Part shown: in pieces, positions 22,871-34,817 of the stretch | Position numbering within the stretch: the first letter of the stretch is position 1 | Layout of the letters: every line of letters begins with the position of its first letter | Assembly (NCBI GenBank): GCA_000151295.1 | Contig: GG745340.1 | Location: forward strand, 1,231,154-1,295,153 | Reading direction: 5' to 3' | Source: Allomyces macrogynus ATCC 38327 | Taxonomy: Eukaryota; Blastocladiomycota; Blastocladiomycetes; Blastocladiales; Blastocladiaceae | Length of the DNA stretch: 64,000 nucleotides | Program-made: the position numbers and the translations under genes | The notes under the pieces: generated by a model | Told to the model about the DNA's origin: nothing | Database searches by the model: none | The model's input: only the letters and a program-made list of their open reading frames with translations

Positions 22871-23788
22871 GCAAAACGGTAGGCTGTCGCGCACAGAGCG
22901 GCGCTGCATTCAAGAAAGCATCAGCAATTGCACCAGGACAAATGGTCGGCACTGTAATGGCACGTACAGATATTGGCGCTCCATGTTAGTTCTAGTTTTT
23001 GGGGTCAAACCCTTCTGTAAAGTAGTCCAGCACCCACTCGCGCGACCCACCCATCTGGCCGTGAACAAAAGCCGAAGGTATGTTGGAATCAACCCCTTTC
23101 GAATCATCTCTCGCCGCCAACGGACCACAAATCATCAGCAGTTATTCTCGCCCTCACCTGACTTAAATCGTTGCAAGTTTGCTCATCAGCGTCCACTCCG
23201 TCCGCTCATACTACATGCCGCCGAAAATCACTTGCAACTACTATCAATCACAGATATGGATGTAGAGCACTTTTCGCCCAATTACTGAGGCATTTGCTCC
23301 AGTAGCGGGATAGCACTGGCGATGGCCAGGATTCAACCCTGGCAGCCGATACCCAAAAAACTGTGGGAGAGGTTTGGGTGCGACAAAAGAAGAGCAACTT
23401 GGGCTTGTGCCAACCTCGCTCCTGCTGCATTCCCACCTATCTGGAGCTGTTGACACTGGAAGGCGCGCCATCTTAGTCTCGCTTCTTCAAGAGCTGCCTC
23501 CTGGCTCAAGGCCACTCTTGAGTTAATCAGGTCCTGTGAATGCTTTTGGTCCAGTTGCCGGCGTTCGCATGGGAGAGCGCCAGTTAAAATTCATTTGTTT
23601 TTCTAGGCGTAAAATGGGAGGGAAGATAAGGCTGCCAGCTTTAGAGGCGACAGCTGGTGCAGGTCGGTCAGTCGCTGGTTGATCAGTGCTGCTGAAGCAA
23701 CGTCGATAGCGGTGCAGGCGGAACAAGCGCATCTCGCACGGCAATCCACGCGTCGAGTTGTCGAAATTAAATGGGCCAAACTGTCTAT

Positions 23789-23807
23789 CGCGGTCCGTCG
23801 GACCGCG
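23789..23807. repeat. Perfect 8-bp inverted repeat (hairpin)
   Basis: Arms CGCGGTCC and GGACCGCG with a GTC loop, inside the gene-poor spacer. Could be a terminator-like or factor-binding element; chance is possible in GC-rich DNA. Confidence 0.4.
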
Positions 23808-24089
23808 ACGCTGTCAGAGTTTCCCGGGCCATTGCTGGCCAAAACTTAACAGACACGAAGCAATGCCTCACAAGTCCCTTCACCCTTTAGGGACTAGCAA
23901 GCTCGTGGACGACCAGAAGATAGAGATTAAGGTATTTGATTTGCCTGAGAAATGAAAAGCTTTGTTTTTGGAATAAAGAGCAGATTCAGGGCAAGGGACA
24001 AACAAAAAAGACTGTTTCCAAGAATCAACAGAAACAAATCACATCGCGAACACGGCCTTGTTCACTCGACTTGCCCTGCCCTTTCGACC

Positions 24090-27000
24090 TCAGCGGCATG
24101 GTCCCGCGGCCTCACCCACTTCGTCAATATCGCCACTGCCCACACCGCACTCAAAAGCGGCGAGCACGTCGGCATGCTTGCGCATCCACTCGTGGCAAAC
24201 GGCCTTCAACTGGTCCGCAAGGTGCTGCTCGGCGTGCTTGTGCACGGCGCGCACAGTATCCACCTTGACAAACGGCACGAGGAACTGTTCGACACGTTGC
24301 TTCAAGTCGGGCACGTCATGGTAGTCGCTGAGCTCGAGCAAGTCGAGCCCGTGATCCAGCAAGTCTTGCTCCGGCAATGCTCCGAGCCGGCCGACGAGTT
24401 GCGCCGTAGGTGATACGCGGAACGGCGACGAAGACGATGACGCTGCCGCACCGCTTCCGGTGCTGCAAATGACGGGGATATGGCCGTGGTACAGGAAGTA
24501 GAGGAACAGCCGGAACGAGTCGGCCGAGAACTTGTTTTTGGTTAAGTCCACCGTTGCCGATGCTGAGCAGACGCGGCTCTTGTCACACGCGGTGCAGTCT
24601 GTTGACAGCAACGTGGACTCGGCCCACTCGCCCTCGAGAAACTCGCGCTGATAGTGCGGCGTCGCGCACATCAGCAGCCAGCGATGCGCATGCACCTCTG
24701 CCGTGGCCGTGCATTTTGCGTCGCGGGTCGCGGGCAACACAAACGTCACGTCGGTCCCGGACTCCGGCACGTCGAGACCACCCTTCATCGCGTCCCATAG
24801 CCGCGTTTGCATTTCCGCGACCGTCTTGGTCACGCGAATCGCGCCGAGCTGCAGCGTCAAGTCGTCGGCGCCAAGGGCCATAAACAGCGGCTTGAACTGG
24901 ACGAGGTCACCCGCGACAGGGTAAAACGAGCGCTGCGCGTCGGCGGTCGGGTTCCTCACCGGGTCCTCTGCGTCTAGGCCAAAGCGCAGCTTGTCGGCCT
25001 CGACCCACGTTGCGCCGTTCAATATGACGCGCTTGCCGCAAAGAATGGTCGCGATCCGCGCGCGGTCGGTCGTGTTTTGAGCCGCGGCGTCCTGCAAGAA
25101 GGTGTAAATCACAGCCACGATCCGCGCGAGCCAGCGCAGGTACAGCCTGCGGGCCGCGTCAATCGCCGCCTTGTCGGTCGAGTTGCCCGCAAGGGCCGCG
25201 GGTTGCGTGAGATGTCCCTGGCTCGTGGCCGCGACAATCTCGAGGTGTTGCAGGCACGCGTCGAGCCGCGTCCGATCCGAGACAAAGTTGGTCGGCGGGG
25301 CCACGGCGGCCTGGAACACGGGCGCCGCCGTCCAGACGAGATCGAAATCAGCGGTGCGCAGCGTCTCTTCAAGCTTGAAGAGGAAACGTGTTGTCGACGC
25401 GTCGGGCGCGTCGGGCGCGGCCGGGAACAAGTGGTAGAAGTCCGTCCATGGCGTGCGACTTGGTGTCGAGCAAGTGCGGAGCACTGACCGCGGGACAAAG
25501 TCGCAGCCCTTGATGCGACCATGCCGGATTTGGTCCCACGGCATCGCGTGGAACAAGGTCTTGGCGCGCGCCACCACGTCAACACATTCGGCCGGGCACG
25601 CCGCATGGTTAGAAGCGATCACTACCTGGTGCTTTTCGTGCACAAACGCGGCAGCGTCGGCAGCCAGCGCCCCGGTCAGCTCGCGCTTGACATTGACCAG
25701 GAGCCGCAACGAGCCCGGGAGCGCCGCCCACGCTTGCGGCGCCGGGAAATCGGACCGGCCTTGGAAAATGGCCTCGAGGGTTGAGTTGTCCAGCGACATG
25801 AGCGAATCCGCGCGCCGCCGCTCGCCATTCTTGTTGAGCAACATGGGGTGGTAATTGATGGAATCCTCGATCGCGCTCGTGTTCTGCCCGCACAGCGTCA
25901 GGAACTGCAAGTACCGTGCAAACGGCGAAGGTCCGGTCGCGTGCGCACTGGCCTGGAACGTGCCCGACGCAGGCATGGGCGGGAGCGGGATCGTCGTGGG
26001 CAGCGACGCGAGAACGTGGTCGAATAAGTACTGCTCGATTGCAAACTTCCTGACGCCCATGGCCTCGAAAAATGCGCACGCATCGCAGTAGTCTGGGTAA
26101 GTGTTGGTGCTCACGACCGTGCCGAGGTCCGAGCGATGACCAAGGTATGGGAACCGGCCGTAGCCGCTCAGCGAGAGCGGCAGCAACCGCGCTGTCATGA
26201 TGTCAAGGGCCGATTGCTCCGTCACGTTGGTCGAGTTGGCCGACTGCACGTTCCAAATCGGCAGCGACAGGACTTGGCTGCGCTCACTTCTAGACATGTT
26301 CGCGTTGTGGCCCTTGAACAGAACCATGAACAGGATCGCGATTAGGTGCCGCTCCGTCGCTGACGCGTTCGCGACGCGGTTCTGAGTTGACGCGAGCCGC
26401 TTCAAAAGAACGGCAAACGACAGATAGTCCGTGAACTCGGCCTTGCTGCAAACCGTCGATCCCATGTCGCTGTGGAGCACCGTGACGTGAAGCGCGCCAA
26501 GCGCTTGAATCACGTCGGTCTCGGGCATTTGCAGGTGCCCGAGCCAAACGACGCGCTCTTCAGCCTTGGTGCGCACCGCGTGCATCGTCCCGCGCCGCGT
26601 GGGCAGCAAATACAAATCCTGCAGCAGCGTGACCGGAACGGACCACTCGTCGACAAATTTCCAGACCAACTTGAGCCAGGCCATGTCACGGAGGCCTCCT
26701 TGAGCCAAGCGCGCCTCGAGCGAGCCCGGCGACCACCGCGGCAGCATGTCACGCAGCAGCGCCGCAAACGCGTCTTTGTCGAGCACCTTGACGTTGGCGG
26801 CTGTCTTGGCTGTCGCGCACTTGCGCGCCAAACTGGTCCAGTCGCACGCGTTACCCGCAGCCGGGTGCACAAACGCGGTTCCAAACCGAGACGAAAACAC
26901 GGTGCGCAAATCGGCCTCGTGATCGTGCCAACCTGGCGGAATCACGAGCTTGGGGAGCCCAGTCGTCGCCTTGGCCTTGAAAGGGGCGATTGACCCGTCG

Positions 27001-30000
27001 GAGAGCGGCACAACTGCGAGTCCATCGAGCACGTTCAGGTCTTTGACGCTGCCGTCTTCGGTCATGTACTTGACGACGAGCGGGAACCGCGCGTCAAACC
27101 CATCCTTGCCCTTGGCACCAAACAGGGCCGTCATGTTGGCGTTGCGGCACACGTCGCGCACGAACATGGGCGAGATCTGCGTCAAGAACGCCGAGGACGA
27201 CGGCAGGCTGCCGTTGAGCGCGTCGAGCGCATGGACGAGGGTGGACGGCAGGACGACCACAGCGCCGACCTTGGCCGGCGGGAAGATGGTCGTGTCGTGG
27301 AGCACGTCAACGACTTGAAACCCGACATCAAAGCGATTGGCCACAACCACATCGTTCCGAATTGCGACAAACACATGCTCTTTGCCCGACGCGAGTACGC
27401 GGACCAGTCCAGCCGACAACGCGCTCTGTGGGCTGCGTGTCGCAAGCAACGGCGCGGCGCGCGCCAGGTCGAGCACTCGGAATAGGTAGTGGCGGCACCA
27501 CCACAAACTGGGCGCCGCCGGGTCGCCCAACAGCCGGTATAGCGCATCGGCGGCGACGCCGCGCTCGACGAGCCACGGGACCAAGTGCTCCATGACGAGC
27601 ACATGCAGCGGCGCGATAATCTTGTCGAGCACAAACAAATTCCAGGCGACGTAGCCCTTGCCCTTACCGACGAGCCGGTCCTGGTGCTCGGCGCTCACGT
27701 CGCGCGTGCTCTTGACCAGTTGCCGCGCACGCGCATCGAGCTGGTCCGGGTGCACCCATAGCGCCTGCCGGTTGGTCGTGAGCGCAAACGACCCGTGCAC
27801 GTGCACGGGCAACTGCGTCTCGATCGGCAACGGCAGGAAGCAGAAGAGCCGACCGGGCGGCATCGTTGGCGAATTTTGCAGCGCAGTCAGCTCGACCGCG
27901 ACGCCGCCAAACGAAATGAGCTTGCGCTTTTCGTAGACCGCGGCCATATCGCGCGGGAGCGACTGGAGGCTCGTGGGCGTCGCGAACCCGGTACCGACCA
28001 TCCACTGTCGCGTCTCGGTCCCACGACCGTCCTCGAAGAAGCGCGTCGTCATCGGGAACACGGCCGAGTTGCGGATCAGGTGCGCAACGGTCCTCCCAAC
28101 ACCGTCGGTGCCAACGGTCCCACTCCCCTGCGTGTGGTCCAAGTGCCGCACAAAATTGTTGCGCAGGTCGCGTGTCGTCTTTGGATCGGCAATCGCGACT
28201 TCCCACAGCAAATCGCCACACGGCGCTGCCTTCGACAGCGGCCGCGAATGCGCGTCGAGCCGAAACACCGACACGGTCTCGACTGACTTGAGAAACAGCA
28301 GCGACGCCTTGGCCTCAGCCTTGAACGCGTCAACGACGCGGCGCATGCGGTCGGCCGTATACTGCACTTGGCTGATCTGGCTCGCGTCCTTCAAGTCGAC
28401 AGAGTGCCGCAACGGGATCCGGAAGAGCGTTCCCTTGAACGGCATGGCCGGATCGAACCCGAGCATCCCGACACACGCGCGGAACTGGTCCGGGAAGTTG
28501 GTGCCATGTTGCTTCTCGACATACTGCGTGCGCAAGTACCCGCGTAAACCAGGGAACAGCGACTCGTGCGGGTCAAACTGCTGGAACCGCGACCCGGAAA
28601 TCACGCTCGGCACGTCGGTGAAGTGGTAGACGGCGCAGAAGCCGTACCCGAACTTGCCAATCGACATCAAGTCCCCTTCCTTGCCGCCGGCGCCGATGCG
28701 CAGGATCCCGCGCCAGTCCTTGGCTGAGAAGATGGAGTCGTTGTAGATCCAGAGACACGGGCCGGCAAACCATGGCGCGAGTCCCGGCGCCAAAGTCGAC
28801 TTCAGCTGATCTTGTGGCAGCGCGGGCCGCTCGTCAAGAATCACCGTAAACTGGCACGCGCGCGCGTCGTCAGCGTTCTGCAGAAACTCACCGAGCATCG
28901 CACTCTCGGTATAGTCGTCGAGCAAGTTGCGCAGCCGGTCGAGCCGCGACTCGCCATAGATCTCGGCCGTCTGCTCGGTGACAAACGCGCCGGCGTTGTC
29001 CTGGTCGACATCGGCAAGATCGTCGAGATCGTCCGAGTGCATGCGCAGCTGCGACTGCATCGCGAGCCCGACCCCGCGCGCGACCGACGCGGACAAGGCC
29101 GCGTGCGCGCGGTGGGGGAACCGCATGCGCTCGTAGTCGCCCTGGACGCCTATGTCACAGAACAGGACCTGGTCGGCGCGCGCGAGCCGGTTGGCCGTGG
29201 TCGGGACCCACAGCACGGCGTTCACTTCGGCGCGCACCTGGAACCGCGCCGCGGCCATGTGCGCGAGAATCGTGAGCGCCCGGACGGCGTCCTTGATCCC
29301 GTTGGCGCCGAGAACCACCTTGCCCTCCTGTGCAAGCGAGCCGAGCACGCGCACGATATCGGCGGTGGCAAACTGGTCCTGGACGACCGTCTCTGGGAAC
29401 AGCTTGGGGTACCGCGATGGCAGCTCGGCCGGGAGCACGGCCAGGTACCGATCAAGCCCAAGCGCATGGCCTTCCGGAATACCGAGCGGTACATTGCGCG
29501 CGACGTGCTTCTCCGCGTACAGCCGATTTCCGACGTTGACCCACTTGACAGACTCGAGCAGCTGGTGGACGCGGCCCGCGTCCTCGCGCGCGATCCCGTC
29601 GAGCGTCTCGTACACCTTGAGCAGATCCCGCATGTCGTTGTTGCCGAGCGGCGACCGCATCGCGCCAATTCGCGCAGCCAGGACCTCGGGTGCGGGCGCG
29701 CGGTCCCATCCGAGCAGCGCGCGCATGCCCGACGACTTGGCGTGCCACGCGACGAGGTGCATCTGGCCACGGACGAGCGGCTCGTCGGCGACAGGCCGCG
29801 CGTTGTTGCCCGCGACGAGGGCGCCGGTTGTCGACACGAGCTTCGCGTGCGACCGGATAAACTCCTTGAAGTCGGCGACCGACATATCAGTGCCGCCGCC
29901 GCTCGTCGCGGCCGTGAGCACGGCAAAGTGCGTATCGAGGTAGTCGAAGATGGCCTCGAGCGTGGCCTTGGTCCTTGCCCTGGGCGACGCGACCCTGGCC

Positions 30001-33000
30001 AGCACATTCTTGACGCGATCGACCAGGTCGCGCCGCGTGAGACGCGTGCGCAAACCGAGGTTCTGCAAGTGGCCGCGCAGGGGCGCAGCCGCGTATTTGC
30101 CGACCGGGAACACGGGCATGCCGCGGAAAATAGCGACGAGGGCAGCATCGCCCGGGTCGACGAGCTTGCTCGGCTGCTGGAAGGTGTTGGCGGTATCGCC
30201 GGGTGCCATGGCCGCGGGCACGAACGGCAGCGTCGCGAGCTGGTCGGTAAACGAGGGCATTTGCCGCTGCAGGTCGCCGAGGTGCGCGAACAGCAAGTCG
30301 ACGAGCCGGTCGATGGTCTCGTGGTCGAGCGCCGCGGTGTGCGTCTTGATGTGCGGGAAAATGTAGTTGGTCCAGAACTTGGCAGCCGGGATCGTGGACT
30401 CGCCGAGAATGCGCTGGATCAGGTCGATTTCAGCCGCAGCGTGCGACGAGACGTAGATGAACACGCGCTTCAGCATCGCATCAATTCCGAACGGCACGAG
30501 TTCAGCAGCCACGACAATCGCGGCCACGTCGTTCGAGATCGGGCCGAGCGCCGGTGTCTGGACGTTGGTCGTGGCGAACAGCGGCAGTCGCTTGAGCGTC
30601 GCCTTGTGCGCGGCCGAAAGCGGCCGGACGCTGTGCAGGTCCAAGCCTAGCACCACGTTACGCAGGATCTTGCGCTGCTCCTGCACCAGTAACTCCGCGC
30701 GCGCCGCCGAGACGCTGTCGAGGAGCGCCGGCAGCGCGAGCGAGACCATGTACGGCCTGCATGCCAGACGCGCCGTCGCGTCGACCATCCACGGTTCGGC
30801 GACTTTGCACTCAAGCGTGACAAGCACATCCACGAGCTGCTGGCGCGTGTAGTTGCCCGCGTCGCGAGCCGTCACGATCAAGACCGGCGTATCCATGTCA
30901 ACCGGCAGCAGCATGTCGCGGCCGTGGGCCTTGACGACGTGCCACCCGTGGAGGAACGCGAGCGACCGGCTGTTGGCGTCCAAGTACTCAAACAGCGCCT
31001 TGAGCCGCGCGCGCATGGCCGCGTCCACGGGCAAGTTGCCCGTCCCGTCTGGCGCGAGCTGCGGGACCGCCGCGGCTAGCAATGCGAGCACGTCTTCCGG
31101 TTCGGTCGTTTTCAGACCGCCCATGTTGGCCGTGGCCGTGCGCTCGAGGAACGCCCACGTCAGCTGCGCGAGCTGGTCGGCGGGCACGACAAACCGGGCA
31201 AACTCGGCCCCGAGAATGGCTTCTTCGAGCGGCGACCGCGGCACGTAGTACGTCGTGCCGCTGCCAAACACGCCAAACGACGCGTCGCGCAGCGGAACCA
31301 GCGGGAGGCCCGCGAGGTCGGCGACGGTGGGCGAGTCGGCGACCAGGTACTCGAGCAGAGCGAGCTTGTCGGCGCGCGTGAGCGGCGCGGTCCAGTTAGT
31401 CGTAGTCGGGAGCTCGCGCAGGAGTCGGCGCGTGATCACGGGCGTGATCTTGGGGAGGTCCAAGTCGTCAACGAGCGCCGCAGGAATGCGCGGGATCAGC
31501 AGAGTCGGGGCCGTCGTCAGTGCGATGCGAAGGACCGCATCGATCGCCGTGTCAGCCACGTCCAAAATGTGCCCACGACTGCCCGCGACCCACGCCCAGT
31601 TTCCGCCGGCCAATCCGTAGACCAGCGGCATGTCGGCGACGCGCGGTTTCATGGCCGCCCAAATGTAGGCCGCCGGCGAGTTGGGTGCGAGATGCGCGGG
31701 AGCGGGCCACTGGCGGTAGTAAGCGTCAAGGTCGGATTCGGTGCGTACATGGTCGGCGCCAACGGCGTGCAGCACGTCCAGGTAAACGCTTGCGAGCACC
31801 GACTCGAACAGGTACACGTTCCACATGGCTTTACCGCACGACGCGCCCTGCAGGTCGTCGCTCGGCATCGCGAGCGACCGGCGGTTCGACGCGAGCGCAA
31901 ACGCGCCGTGCACGTGCACTGGCAGACCCGACGGCTCCGCGAGCGGCAGAAAGCACGACAGGCCACCGACCGCGGGCGTCGTATCGTCACGCATCGCTTC
32001 CAGACTGACGGCGACGGCGCCCCACGGGATCATCTTGGCCTCGACCAAGTTGAGGCGGTACTCGGCCATGGCGGCCTGCGCGGGCGCAAGCGGCTGAATC
32101 GTGTGCGCAATCAACCACGTCGTAGTCGTGGGCGGCAGGTCCTGGTGCACATGCTCGATCTCGGCGCGGTAATGTACGTTCACGGGATCCGTCACGTCGA
32201 GCGCCATTATCCCGCGCACCGCGGCGGCGGGCCGCTGCCGGTCGGCACGAATCGCGTCGGCGTTGCCAATGCGGGCCGCATACACGAGTTCGGGGCCCTC
32301 AGAATCCTCATGCCACTCGACGACCTCGATCGTCTCGAGCGACTTGAGAAACAGCAGCGTCTCGGTGGCATGTAGTTCGAGCGCGGCAAACGCTTTGCGG
32401 ATCGTGTCGGTCGTGGCGATGTGCGTCTTGATCTTGGACACGGCCGCGTCAGCGTCGGTGCGCAGCGGGAACCGGAACAGCGTGCCACAGAACGCGTCGG
32501 CAAAGTCGATGGGGTCATCGAGGACCTGGAACGCGGCAAACTGGTCCGGGCACTTGCGCTCGTGGTTCGATGTGACAAAGTCGATCTGAAGCCCGCCTTC
32601 CGCGAGGTACTTGCGCTGCGGGTCGAGCATGATCAAGTGCCTTCCCGTCACGAGCATCGGCACCTCGGTCCAGTGGTAGACTGTTCATCAGCAACGGCGC
32701 GTTTTGCTGGGTCAGGAAGTGTCCCAGCCATGGCGACGATCAGGGAAATGACTCGACACGTACCCGACATGAACCCGATCCCAAATCTCCCAATCTTGTC
32801 AATCTGCGCCGCCTTTTCCGAATCAAACGGCTGCTGAAACGATTTCACATCGGTATCCGAAAACTGGGCGTCGTTGAATGCGAGCAGCGCCGGGCCCTGG
32901 AACCGCGCGAGGTTGCCGTTGACCAGCTGCGAGGTGGCGTGCGTGCGGTGGTCGAGAATGAACGTGATCTTCGTGGCGCGCGCATCGTCGGCGTTCTGGA

Positions 33001-33227
33001 TCAGCTCGCGCAGGACCTGCGCGCCCTCGGGGTACTCTTGCAGCACGTTCTTGATGTGCTTGTGGATGGGCGTCGGGCGGTATGCGAACGCGTGCGGGTC
33101 GACGCCGACATCGGCCGCGGCCTGAACAGAGAGGAAATCAGGAGAAAAAAGGTCAGATTTGGTTCTATAACGACGCTGGTTTCGCAGTAATCAAATCAAG
33201 GAGTACCTCGTGCGTTTGGTCGGCCAT
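24090..33227 (-). CDS. Sacsin-like protein: two GHKL/sacsin-repeat modules plus C-terminal BTB/POZ domain
   Basis: Three exons, 33227-33207 (21 nt, MADQTHE), 33121-32764 and 32680-24090, in phase, encode 2,989 residues. An N-terminal GHKL ATP-binding module shows the N-box ELIQNADDAR (about residue 46), FQGPALLAFND and GRFGIGFMSVYH, with the splice inside this last motif. A second module near residue 1,395 repeats the pattern (EFLQNADDAR, GKFGYGFCAVYHFTDVP). Both are followed by long sacsin-repeat regions with LPVHVHG(S/A)FAL. The C-terminus (about 2,755-2,910) is a BTB domain (SGTDVTFVLP, HAHRWLLMCATPHYQREF, FRLFLYFLYHGHIPV) with a BACK-like helical tail. Human sacsin instead ends in J and HEPN domains. 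Probable role: chaperone-like or ubiquitin-ligase adaptor; function inferred. Confidence 0.88.
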
Positions 33228-34817
33228 GGCGTCGCGCACGCCGTCCTGGCGCTGGGCAAACTTGTTTGCGGAAAACACGGGTACCTGGTGCGCTGGTCGC
33301 GTAGCGTCGGGTGGAGGAGCTTGGCGTTCGCTGTGTGCGCGAGGTGCGCGATGTTGCACTGCCGGATTCGGTCTTGCCCACGGTTGTTGGGGGTGTCGAG
33401 TCCTCTTTGCCCGGCGAGGACGAACAGACGCGTGCGATCCGCTCGCGATGGAGAGAAAAGGGCGCGGCCGCGGTGAGCGGCGCGGTTTTATCGACAAGGG
33501 AGGGGCGCCTGTCGCACAGCCGGCTTTTTGTCCTTGAAATGGCCACGCGCGGGCGGGTGTGGGTGCAGAACGCTGCTCTCGGGGTCGCCGCGCTGCGACA
33601 TGAATGAAGGGCGGGTGGCGCGTTCATGGAAAACATTGCAAGTGGTTTCGATGGCGGCGGCGGGCACGAGCAGCACGGGCGATGGGTGGTTCGTCGGTAC
33701 CGGTTTTTGACCGGGGGACGTCCAGATGTGGCGAGACGTGGCACCGACCTCTGACGTGGACCGGACCGCGGCCCAATTGAAATTCCAGGTCGCGCATGCT
33801 TGCTGGAGCCTGCTGAACGACATCGTCGCCGCTCGGCGCCCGCGCGGTTCGTGATCGACATTGCTCTCCCGTCGATGACGGCCTGCTGCGCGGGCTCTAA
33901 CTTGCTGCAAACGGTGTGTCAGCATCCCAGCTCCCATCACCTGATCCCTCCGAGCCGCAGAGCTGGCCCATGTGCCGCAACCGGACCCGTCGGCCACTTG
34001 CAATCTGCCACCGTGCCGTCGGTGCTCCATGGAATGATCTTGTAGCGCGAGCTGCGAGCAAAGGCATTGATCAGCAGCTGGCCGAGCCGGTGCCATGGCC
34101 AAGCTTGTGTAGCGAACTGCGATCAAGACATTGCCGCATAGAACCCTGTTGCCGCCCGCCGGACATGAGGCGCACCTGCAGCAGCACGTGGTTCCGGCAA
34201 CTCTCTGGGCACCCCCGCCGGGACCGTGGCAACGCAGCGGCCAGAGGGACGTGCTTGATGCCGCCGGCGGTCCGCCGGGACGCCCGTGGACGAGATGTAT
34301 GGCGTGGGCCCCTGTCGCTGAGCCAAAGTCCTTGGCTGCCGTTGTTCGTGACGCAGTTTGCCTTTTCTGCACCGTTTTGGCACGTTGCGTGATCGGCGCC
34401 AACCTGCGCGCGTCCCCTCCATTCGCCTTTAAACGTTGCGGGGCGCGTCCGCCGGGAACGAGTGGCGAACCTGGCGCACGGCGCGACACGCGAACCCGAC
34501 CGGGCAGGCATGAGCATCCATCAGGGCGGTCTCCACGGTCCCCGATAGCGGAAGGGCCCGCCGGCATCATTGACGCACCGTCGACGTTGCGCTCTCCCGG
34601 TCCCGGACGAGCAGCCGCGCGCACGGCCCTTATAAAGTTGCACGACGCCCTACCACCAAGGCCATTCAAATCCAATTTGCCAGCACCCGCTCTCCACACT
34701 TCTCTCGCATTGTTGTTGCTGCGGCCTCCAACCAACCAATCTCAGCTGCAGCCACCCACGCATACGCATCTCGGCAACGCTCACCCTCCGCGCCCGCCGT
34801 CGGCTGTCCTCTCCACC
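33228..34817. promoter_or_regulatory. Divergent region between the sacsin-like and ABCB genes
   Basis: About 1.6 kb between two genes reading apart, holding both promoters. Open frames here on both strands lack domains or similarity that I recognise. A TATAAAG lies at 34631-34637 before the ABCB start. Confidence 0.45.
34631..34637 (+). promoter_or_regulatory. TATA-like box of the ABCB gene
   Basis: TATAAAG in a GC-rich setting, 181 bp upstream of the ABCB start codon; a plausible core promoter with a 5' UTR of about 150 nt. Confidence 0.45.

Larger units (their letters stand above)
22498..24089. other. Gene-poor spacer with a TmcB-like exon relic
   Basis: About 1.6 kb without an intact gene, visibly less GC-rich than its surroundings. 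Besides the pseudogene fragment near 22.7 kb and a hairpin near 23.8 kb (listed separately) I see nothing coding. It holds the 3' flanks of two convergent genes. Confidence 0.55.

Noticed and set aside
23310..23350. tRNA-like T-arm on the minus strand (CCAGGGTTGAATCCTGG followed by CCATCGCCA)
   Set aside because: No matching 5' acceptor strand, D-arm or anticodon arm could be found within 75-100 bases upstream.
28812..30650. 612-codon open frame on the plus strand
   Set aside because: Antisense shadow of the sacsin-like gene; no domain and shadow-type composition.
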